A DNA stretch of 7,682 nucleotides from JAGQTE01 sp964648005. GTDB taxonomy: Bacteria; Actinomycetota; Acidimicrobiia; Acidimicrobiales; Acidimicrobilacustridaceae. A model generated the notes under the pieces. It was given only the letters and a program-made list of their open reading frames with translations, did no database searches and was not told the origin of the DNA. The number at the start of each line of letters is the position of its first letter. Position 1 is the stretch's first letter. The position numbers and the translations under genes are program-made. This document shows positions 1-4,384 of the stretch, one piece after another. The DNA lies in assembly GCA_964648005.1 (NCBI GenBank), contig CAZYKR010000216.1:1-7682 (forward strand). The letters run 5' to 3'.

Positions 1-456
1 GGCGCCGACGGCGAGCCGCTGCCGACCGGTGAGCTGCCGCCGACGACCGTCCGCACCGGCGAGCTGCCCGTGGTGCCCGAGCACGAGCCCCGGGTCGTCG
101 TCGACGAGACCGGCACCGAGGCGGCCGGCCTGACCATCGTGACGGTGGAGGATCTCCAGGCCGAGCGCAGCGACACGGCGCCGGCGATCGATGCGCCGGT
201 CGCCATCTTCGACGAGGCAGCTCCGGTCACCTCGCCGGCCGAGCCGGCACCGGTCACCCCGGCCGAGCCGGCACCGGTCACCCCGGCCGAGCCGGCGCCG
301 GATCCGGAACCTCCGGTGGCGGCGGCGCCCCGGGCACCGTCCGGCGGGGACCGGCGCTTCGCCGCGCTCGACTCGGAGCTCGACGAGCTGCTGGGACGGC
401 TCGGCGCGCTCGACGACGACCAGGCCGACGGCGGTCAGGCCGACGGGCCGGCGTAG
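1..456 (+). CDS. C-terminal part of an unrecognised protein with a Pro/Ala repeat linker (5' end outside the window)
   Basis: The frame is open from base 1 to the TAG at 454-456, giving 151 visible residues. GTG codons at 70 and 73 could serve as starts, but GC-rich third positions and similar composition continue upstream to base 1, so the gene most likely begins outside the window. The visible part is acidic and low in complexity: two TGELP-containing stretches near residues 9-24, a short more ordinary segment (GLTIVTVEDLQ), then a linker built from the octapeptide AEPAPVTP repeated about three times. It ends in a short charged helix (RRFAALDSELDELLGRLGAL) and an acidic tail. No catalytic motif, signal peptide or membrane segment is visible. 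A flexible linker ending in an amphipathic helix would suit a docking or cell-division/envelope protein, but that is a guess. Its 3' end overlaps the convergent queD by 22 bp. Coding status is fairly sure; function is unknown. Confidence 0.6.
   Translation, partial: GADGEPLPTGELPPTTVRTGELPVVPEHEPRVVVDETGTEAAGLTIVTVEDLQAERSDTAPAIDAPVAIFDEAAPVTSPAEPAPVTPAEPAPVTPAEPAPDPEPPVAAAPRAPSGGDRRFAALDSELDELLGRLGALDDDQADGGQADGPA
223..300 (+). repeat. 24-bp in-frame tandem repeat encoding the AEPAPVTP linker
   Basis: Units begin at 238, 262 and 286 with a 24-base period. The first two are identical, and the third diverges after about 15 bases. A half-unit (CCGGTCACCTCG) precedes them at 223-234. The period is a multiple of three, so copy-number changes would lengthen or shorten the linker without breaking the frame. 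Confidence 0.85.
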
Positions 457-797
457 CTGCACCCCGACGTGCAGGTCTCGCGCACGGTGATGCGGGCCAG
501 ACCCGGCAGCGACGGTGCCAGCCGGTCCCAGATCCAGGCGGCGAGGACCTCGGACGTGGGGTTCTCGAGGCCGGGCACGTCGTTGAGGTAGCGGTGGTCG
601 AGCTGGTCGAAGACGGGGGCGAACGCCGTCGCCAGATCGGCGAAGTCCATCACCCAGCCGGTCGTGGCACCGACCGGGCCGCGCACGGTGACCTCGATGC
701 GGAACGAGTGGCCGTGCAGTCGGGCGCACTTGTGCCCGTCGGGCACGTTGGGCAGCCGGTGCGCGGCCTCGACACGGAACTCGCGGAAGATCTCCAC
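435..797 (-). CDS. queD: 6-carboxy-5,6,7,8-tetrahydropterin synthase QueD
   Basis: This 120-residue protein converts 7,8-dihydroneopterin triphosphate to 6-carboxytetrahydropterin, the first dedicated step toward preQ0, in the cytoplasm. It is full length for the PTPS/QueD fold. Visible motifs: AAHRL with zinc ligand His13; KCARLHGHSF with catalytic Cys24 and zinc ligands His28 and His30; GWVMDF (47-52); LDHRYLND with catalytic Asp67 and His68; NPTSE (79-83); and the pterin-anchoring Glu107 in RETCTSGC. The C-x3-HGH spacing with the NPTSE and ETCT motifs indicates QueD rather than eukaryote-type PTPS. The start is GTG at 797; no strong Shine-Dalgarno precedes it, but the following MEIFREFRVEAAHRL matches where family members begin. 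It lies 104 bp downstream of queE on the same strand and may belong to the same transcript. Its stop (TGA, 437-435) lies inside the last codons of the convergent gene. Confidence 0.95.
   Translation of the reverse strand: MEIFREFRVEAAHRLPNVPDGHKCARLHGHSFRIEVTVRGPVGATTGWVMDFADLATAFAPVFDQLDHRYLNDVPGLENPTSEVLAAWIWDRLAPSLPGLARITVRETCTSGCSYAGPSA
457..474 (+). terminator. Short hairpin just after the upstream gene's stop, inside queD
   Basis: CTGCAC (457-462) and GTGCAG (469-474) form a perfect 6-bp stem around a 6-base loop. The stem starts directly after the TAG at 454-456. There is no T tract. It could help end transcription of the plus-strand gene, but the bases also encode the conserved ETCTSGC end of QueD, so it may be coincidental. 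Confidence 0.25.
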
Positions 798-811
798 CTG
801 GTCAGCTTCGC

Positions 812-827
812 GCCGGCTTCGGCCGGC
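812..827. other. Perfect hairpin with a TTCG tetraloop in the queE-queD gap
   Basis: GCCGGC (812-817), TTCG (818-821) and GCCGGC (822-827) give a 6-bp all-GC stem. Read on the plus strand it has a stable UUCG loop followed by a run of six C; on the queD strand the loop is CGAA and the run is six G just upstream. It ends 15 bases upstream of the queD GTG. No T tract follows on either strand, so it is not a classical terminator. It could affect queD translation or mark an mRNA processing or stability point. The structure is seen; the role is inferred. Confidence 0.4.
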
Positions 828-850
828 CCCCCAAGTCGTAAGGGCGCGGC

Positions 851-919
851 CGGGCTCAAGCGATGCCGAGCACCGGGCTCAAGGGATGCCGAGCATCGGG
901 CTCAGGGGATGCCGAGCAC
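851..919. repeat. Three tandem 23-bp units copying the 3' tail of queE
   Basis: Units occupy 851-873, 874-896 and 897-919, with no spacers, and each pair differs at two positions. The third unit is the end of queE itself: read on the minus strand it encodes VLGIP followed by the TGA stop and seven more bases. The other two lie downstream of that stop and repeat the same bases. One has ATG in place of GTG (reading MLGIP-stop) and the other reads VLGIA-stop. Because 23 is not a multiple of three, each copy is in a different frame. Each unit carries CTTGAGCCCG or CCTGAGCCCG on the minus strand, and neighbouring units can form a small GAGC/GCTC hairpin at each junction. Replication-slippage duplication is the simplest origin. 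Confidence 0.9.
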
Positions 920-1567
920 CTTGTGCGTCTGCAGGCTCAGGCGCCACCGCGGGTGGGTGCGGCAGTGCTCGACGGTGGCTGCCGTGGCCTCGGCACGTTC
1001 GGGCCCGTCCATGGGTTGGAGGAACCAGGCGCCGACCGTGAGGCGGCCGTCGTCCGCCAGCCGTTCGTAGCGTTCGGGCGGCGCGCCCGGCTGCGGATGG
1101 ACGAGCTTGAGTTCGTCGGCGTGGGTGAGCACCAGGGGCGCGTCCGCCTTCGGTGAGACACAGACCCAGTCGACCCCTTCGGGGACGGGAAGGGTGCCGT
1201 TCGTCTCGATCGCCACCTCGAACCCGGCGTCGTGCAGCGCAGCGCAGAGGTCGTCGTCGAGCTGCAGCAGCGGCTCGCCGCCCGTGCACACGACGTACGG
1301 CCGGGCGCCCGCTCCGTCGACGATCGACGCGTCCCACAACGTGCGCAGGTGTGCGGCCAGCTCGTCGGCCCCCGCGAAGTGCCCGCCACCGGGACCGTCG
1401 GTGCCGACGAAGTCCGTGTCGCAGAACCGGCACACCGCGTCGGGCCGCTGCGCCTCACGCCCGGACCACAGGTTGCACCCGGTGAACCGGCAGAAGACGG
1501 CGGCGCGTCCGGTGCGCGCCCCCTCGCCCTGGAGGGTGGCGAAGGCCTCCTTGACCAGGTACGTCAC
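902..1567 (-). CDS. queE: 7-carboxy-7-deazaguanine synthase QueE (radical SAM)
   Basis: This 221-residue radical SAM enzyme rearranges 6-carboxytetrahydropterin to 7-carboxy-7-deazaguanine, using S-adenosylmethionine, a 4Fe-4S cluster and Mg2+. The cluster-binding cysteines are Cys31, Cys46 and Cys49, spaced CX14CX2C. This is the expanded motif described for Burkholderia multivorans QueE, not the common CX3CX2C. Other visible motifs are the N-terminal substrate-binding LQGEG (12-16), CRFTGCNLW, FCDTDFVGTDG (48-58), the SAM-binding TGGEPLLQ (95-102), ETNGT and the C-terminal LQTHKVLGIP. The start is GTG at 1567-1565, which overlaps the queC stop as GTGA; a weak GGCGGG precedes it. The stop at 904-902 lies inside a 23-bp tandem repeat. 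Length and motifs are complete. Confidence 0.96.
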   Translation of the reverse strand: MTYLVKEAFATLQGEGARTGRAAVFCRFTGCNLWSGREAQRPDAVCRFCDTDFVGTDGPGGGHFAGADELAAHLRTLWDASIVDGAGARPYVVCTGGEPLLQLDDDLCAALHDAGFEVAIETNGTLPVPEGVDWVCVSPKADAPLVLTHADELKLVHPQPGAPPERYERLADDGRLTVGAWFLQPMDGPERAEATAATVEHCRTHPRWRLSLQTHKVLGIP

Positions 1568-2262
1568 GACGACCCGCCGCGGTAGCGGGTCGGGTCGGGG
1601 ACCCCCGCATCGACGAACCCCTGGCGGCGCAGCAGGCAGGCGTCGCAATGGCCGCACGCCGTGCCGTCGACCTCCGGGTCGTAACAGGTGATGGTCGAGG
1701 CGTAATCGACGCCCAGCTCGACGCCGCGTCGGATGATGTCCGCCTTGGTCAGGGCGATCAACGGGGTGTGGAGGCGCAGCCGGCGCCCGTCGGCGACGGC
1801 GGCGCGCGTCGCCACGTTCGCCAGCCGCTCGAAGGCGGCGATGAACTCGGGCCGGCAGTCGGGGTACCCGCTGTAGTCGACGGCGTTGACCCCGATGAAC
1901 AGGTCGTCGGCGCCCCGTACCTCGGCCAAAGCCAGGGCCAGCGACAGGAACACGGTGTTGCGCGCCGGCACGTAGGTGACGGGGATGTCGGCGTCGAGCT
2001 CGGCGACCGCGTCGTGCTTGGGCACCGGGACCTCGGTGGTGAGCGCCGAGCCGCCGAACGCCGACAGGTCGACGTCGACGACGACGTGCTCGACGCCCGC
2101 TCGCTCGGCGAGCGCGGCGGCTGCGGTCAGCTCGACCAGGTGACGCTGCCCGTACCGGAAGCTCAGCGCCACGACGTCGTAGCCCGACTCGCAGGCGATG
2201 GCCAGACAGGTCGCCGAGTCGAGCCCGCCCGACAGGAGCACGATGGCCGGCGCGCCGCTCAC
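1564..2262 (-). CDS. queC: 7-cyano-7-deazaguanine (preQ0) synthase QueC
   Basis: This 232-residue ATP-dependent enzyme turns 7-carboxy-7-deazaguanine plus ammonia into preQ0, the last step of the QueD-QueE-QueC route. The N-terminal PP-loop SGGLDS (11-16) binds ATP. FRYGQRH (35-41), VPARN and GVNAVDYSGYPDCRPEF are characteristic of QueC. The C-terminal zinc site is Cys193, Cys203, Cys206 and Cys209 (C-x9-C-x2-C-x2-C), followed by LLRRQGF. The start is GTG at 2262-2260, overlapping the esterase stop as GTGA and placing the PP-loop ten residues in, as expected. No good Shine-Dalgarno is seen, which fits start by translational coupling to the esterase. The end likewise overlaps queE. The gene is intact. 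Confidence 0.96.
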   Translation of the reverse strand: MSGAPAIVLLSGGLDSATCLAIACESGYDVVALSFRYGQRHLVELTAAAALAERAGVEHVVVDVDLSAFGGSALTTEVPVPKHDAVAELDADIPVTYVPARNTVFLSLALALAEVRGADDLFIGVNAVDYSGYPDCRPEFIAAFERLANVATRAAVADGRRLRLHTPLIALTKADIIRRGVELGVDYASTITCYDPEVDGTACGHCDACLLRRQGFVDAGVPDPTRYRGGSS

Positions 2263-3755
2263 GGCGTCGTCCAGGCGAGGCGGTCCTCGGCGCCCGGGTC
2301 GTCGACCGCCCCGCTGGTGGTGTCGAACACCATCGTGGGCCGGGTGGCGGCATCGTGGCGCGGCCACGGTCCGGTGCCGTCGTGGCCGGGGTCCTCGCCG
2401 GCGGCGAACCGCCACCAGGCCTCGTGCATGGCGGCGGCCAGCGCAGGGGGTGGGTCGTCGCCGACCAGCATGGCCACACCGCCCTTGGCGAGGTTGTCCC
2501 ACACGAACGGGATCTCGACGGCGTGTGCGGCGCGCAGCATCCCCCCGAACGCCGGTGAGGCCCAGTCGAAGCGGTACCCGTGGGTGCGCACGCCCGCACC
2601 GGCCGCCGCGGCGTGGGCGTCGAGCAGGCGCAGCGAGGGGAGGCGGAACACGGCGTCGGACATGAGCGCCGCCAGGAGCTGCCAGGGCGTGGCACCGGGC
2701 CGGCGCTCGGCGTAGGAGCGGTACAGCGCCTCGCCGCCGGGGAGCCATCGCTCGGCGCGGCGCAGGGCGCGGGCCTCGTCGAGGTCGCTCGGCACGGCGA
2801 GGAGGAAGATCGTGAACTCGTCGGCGTTGGTGCCGCTGATCAGGTCGACGTCCGCGGCGCTGCCGGCGCCGATCGCCGCCAACGGATCGGGCAGGACGGT
2901 GCCGTCGACGACGGGCCGGAACGGCAGTGCGAACACGGAGTCGCCGGCCGTGCCCTGGCGGCGGCTGTGCTCGGCGAGCTGCTGCTGGGCGGCGACGAGC
3001 GCCTCCGGCGCCACGGCGAGCAGGTCCTCGATCGTGCGGGCGCCGACCAGGTCGCACATCGCCCGCGTCACCGCCGCCGCCTCGTCCGGCGTGGCGACGG
3101 CCTCGGCGGCGCCGCTCTGGGCGATCGCCCGCCGGAAGAGCCCGGAGGCCTCGGGCATTGCGAGCAGGCAACCGATGCTCATGGCGCCGGCGGACTCGCC
3201 GAACACCGTGACGTCGTCGGGGTCGCCGCCGAAGGCGCTGATGTTGTCGCGCACCCACCGCAGCGCCGCGATCTGGTCGAGCAGGCCGAGCCGTCCGCTG
3301 TCGGCGTGGCGCTCCGACAGCTCGTCGAGGTGGAGGAACCCGAGGGCGCCGAGGCGGTAGTTGATCGTCACCACGACGACGTCGCCGGCGAGGGCGAACC
3401 CCGTGCCGTCGTACCACGGGGTGGCGCTCGACCCGGCGGTGAACCCGCCGCCGTGGATCCACACCAGCACCGGGCGCCGGCCGGAGGTGCCGGGGGTGAT
3501 GACGTTGAGCGACAGGCAATCCTCGTCACAGGCTTCGCTGCCCAGCGCCAGGCCGGCGAGCAGGCCCGGGCCCTGCCACGCCATCGGCCCGAACGCCGTG
3601 GCGTCCCGGACGCCGGCCCACGGCGCCGTGGGCGCCGGGCGCTCGAAGCGGCGGGCACCCGTCGCCGGGGCGGCGTAGGGGATGCCGGCGAAGAGCACGA
3701 CGTCGCGGCGCCGTCGTCCGGCCAGCCGTCCGGTGGCGATCTCGACCTCGACCAT
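2259..3755 (-). CDS. Type-B carboxylesterase / para-nitrobenzyl-esterase-like alpha/beta hydrolase
   Basis: This 498-residue serine hydrolase of the carboxylesterase type-B family cleaves carboxylic esters; the natural substrate cannot be told from the sequence. Visible landmarks: FAGIPYAAP (22-30); the EDCLSLNV signature (78-85); the oxyanion-hole HGGGF (101-105); INYRLGALGFL; the nucleophile elbow FGESAGA with Ser188; acidic triad residue Glu313 in GTNADEF; and catalytic His411 in AAHAVEIPFVW. Length is normal for bacterial members and the triad is complete. There is no signal peptide, so it should be cytoplasmic. The ATG at 3755 begins right where the family's N-terminal strand begins. It is the first gene of the block esterase-queC-queE and is coupled to queC by a GTGA overlap. 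No role for such an esterase in preQ0 synthesis is known to me, so this may be operon sharing rather than shared pathway. Confidence 0.93.
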   Translation of the reverse strand: MVEVEIATGRLAGRRRRDVVLFAGIPYAAPATGARRFERPAPTAPWAGVRDATAFGPMAWQGPGLLAGLALGSEACDEDCLSLNVITPGTSGRRPVLVWIHGGGFTAGSSATPWYDGTGFALAGDVVVVTINYRLGALGFLHLDELSERHADSGRLGLLDQIAALRWVRDNISAFGGDPDDVTVFGESAGAMSIGCLLAMPEASGLFRRAIAQSGAAEAVATPDEAAAVTRAMCDLVGARTIEDLLAVAPEALVAAQQQLAEHSRRQGTAGDSVFALPFRPVVDGTVLPDPLAAIGAGSAADVDLISGTNADEFTIFLLAVPSDLDEARALRRAERWLPGGEALYRSYAERRPGATPWQLLAALMSDAVFRLPSLRLLDAHAAAAGAGVRTHGYRFDWASPAFGGMLRAAHAVEIPFVWDNLAKGGVAMLVGDDPPPALAAAMHEAWWRFAAGEDPGHDGTGPWPRHDAATRPTMVFDTTSGAVDDPGAEDRLAWTTP

Positions 3756-3763
3756 GGCGCTGC

Positions 3764-3769
3764 ACGATA
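3764..3769 (-). promoter_or_regulatory. Possible -10 element for the esterase-queC-queE block
   Basis: On the minus strand TATCGT (3769 to 3764) ends eight bases before the esterase ATG at 3755. That would place transcription initiation at or next to the start codon, giving an almost leaderless mRNA, which is common in actinobacteria. No Shine-Dalgarno is seen in the eight bases, consistent with this. No convincing -35 lies 17 bases upstream (CAACGA). Weak call. Confidence 0.3.
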
Positions 3770-3789
3770 CGCCCGTCGGTCGGTTCTCG

Positions 3790-3818
3790 TTGCAGGGGAT
3801 CGACCGTCGCGGAACAAT
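3790..3818 (+). promoter_or_regulatory. Possible sigma-A-type promoter for the coiled-coil/lipoprotein/PBP block
   Basis: TTGCAG (3790-3795) and AACAAT (3813-3818) are separated by exactly 17 bases and match the -35 and -10 consensus at 3 and 4 of 6 positions. Initiation would fall near 3825, about 29 bases before the chosen GTG at 3854 and practically on the alternative GTG at 3824. A 6-bp inverted repeat, CGGTCG (3777-3782) and CGACCG (3801-3806), straddles the -35, but it is short and may be chance. Confidence 0.4.
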
Positions 3819-3840
3819 GGCCGGTGGGGCGGCTCGAGTC

Positions 3841-3847
3841 AGGGGAG
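3841..3847 (+). promoter_or_regulatory. Ribosome binding site that favours the GTG at 3854
   Basis: AGGGGAG lies 6 bases before GTG 3854 and 9 before GTG 3857. The in-frame GTG at 3824 lies upstream of it, with only GC-rich sequence before it. This is why the shorter start was chosen. Confidence 0.55.
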
Positions 3848-3853
3848 TGTCGC

Positions 3854-4333
3854 GTGGTGCAGGTCGACGACATCGAGGGTGCGGTCCGGGGGCCGAGCGA
3901 TCGGGAGCTGGTCGAGTTGCTGCAGCGCATGGCCGCCGCCCGTGCCCACCTGCTCCAGGCCGAGGAGGCGGCGGAGGGTGCCGGCGACGTCATCCCCGCC
4001 CGCAACGACGCCATCGAAGAGGCGCGCGCCGACGTGCTGTGGGCCCAAGCCCAGCTGTGCACCGGCAAGCGGACGAGCCGTGCCGAGCGCGACGTCGCCA
4101 CGGCCGTCGCCAAGGAGAAGACCGTGCTGCGGCGCTTCGGCTACTCCTCGTTCAAGGACTACCTGCGCGACCGCACGTCGACGCCGACGGCAGACGTCCA
4201 CCTGCAGGTGGCGCGCGCCGAGTACCAGGCGGCGCAGACCGACTGGGAGCGCGCCCAGGCGGACATGCTCGCGGCACGGGTACCGACGGCGGTCGTGGAT
4301 CTGACGGGCGACGCCCCGCGCAGCATCCTCTAG
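3854..4333 (+). CDS. Uncharacterised helical (coiled-coil) protein
   Basis: I do not recognise this 159-residue protein. It is almost wholly helical by composition: a first charged helix at about residues 16-44 (RELVELLQRMAAARAHLLQAEE), a second at about 48-70, a third at about 76-94, and a last at about 113-142 (VARAEYQAAQTDWERAQADM). Between the last two sits a more conserved-looking patch, RRFGYSSFKDYLRDR (93-107). The end, VVDLTGDAPRSIL, is non-helical. There is no signal peptide, membrane span or enzyme motif, so it should be cytoplasmic. It has one Cys (69). The start follows AGGGGAG at good spacing; an in-frame GTG at 3824 would add ten residues. It is the first gene of the plus-strand block and is followed 51 bp later by the lipoprotein gene. 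Coding status is supported by strong third-position GC and the upstream signals. Confidence 0.8.
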   Translation: MVQVDDIEGAVRGPSDRELVELLQRMAAARAHLLQAEEAAEGAGDVIPARNDAIEEARADVLWAQAQLCTGKRTSRAERDVATAVAKEKTVLRRFGYSSFKDYLRDRTSTPTADVHLQVARAEYQAAQTDWERAQADMLAARVPTAVVDLTGDAPRSIL

Positions 4334-4358
4334 CGCCGGGCGACACCGACGCGGGGCG
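4312..4358 (+). terminator. Long inverted repeat around the stop of the helical-protein gene
   Basis: CGCCCCGCG (4312-4320) and CGCGGGGCG (4350-4358) are perfect 9-bp complements; one A-C mismatch outside them is followed by two more pairs. The TAG at 4331-4333 is in the 29-base loop. There is no T tract. It may attenuate transcription between this gene and the lipoprotein gene, or stabilise the upstream mRNA end; high GC makes chance pairing possible. Confidence 0.3.
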
Positions 4359-4374
4359 CCGGGGTGGCAATCTT

Positions 4375-4379
4375 GAGGG
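4375..4379 (+). promoter_or_regulatory. Ribosome binding site that favours the ATG at 4385
   Basis: GAGGG ends five bases before ATG 4385. The longer in-frame GTG at 4364 has only a GCGCCGGGG stretch before it and would put seven extra residues (VAILRVP) ahead of a normal lipoprotein signal, so the ATG is preferred. Confidence 0.6.
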
Positions 4380-4384
4380 TCCCC

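Noticed and set aside
798..901. A preQ1/preQ0-type riboswitch before queD
   Set aside because: The gap is mostly tandem copies of the queE tail and a GC hairpin. No pseudoknot-like A-rich aptamer of the known preQ1 classes is visible.
851..919. A CRISPR array
   Set aside because: The units are directly adjacent with no spacers, and one unit is the coding end of queE.
1564..3519. Long minus-strand frame whose first two thirds run out of frame across the esterase
   Set aside because: Only its last third (the QueC part) is real. The earlier part is Arg/Ala/Pro-rich and lies over the complete esterase with its full catalytic triad, as expected for a high-GC shadow frame.
2580..4304. 574-codon plus-strand frame across the esterase and helical-protein genes
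   Set aside because: It is opposite the esterase and then out of frame with the 3854-4333 gene, which has its own ribosome binding site. There are no domain motifs.
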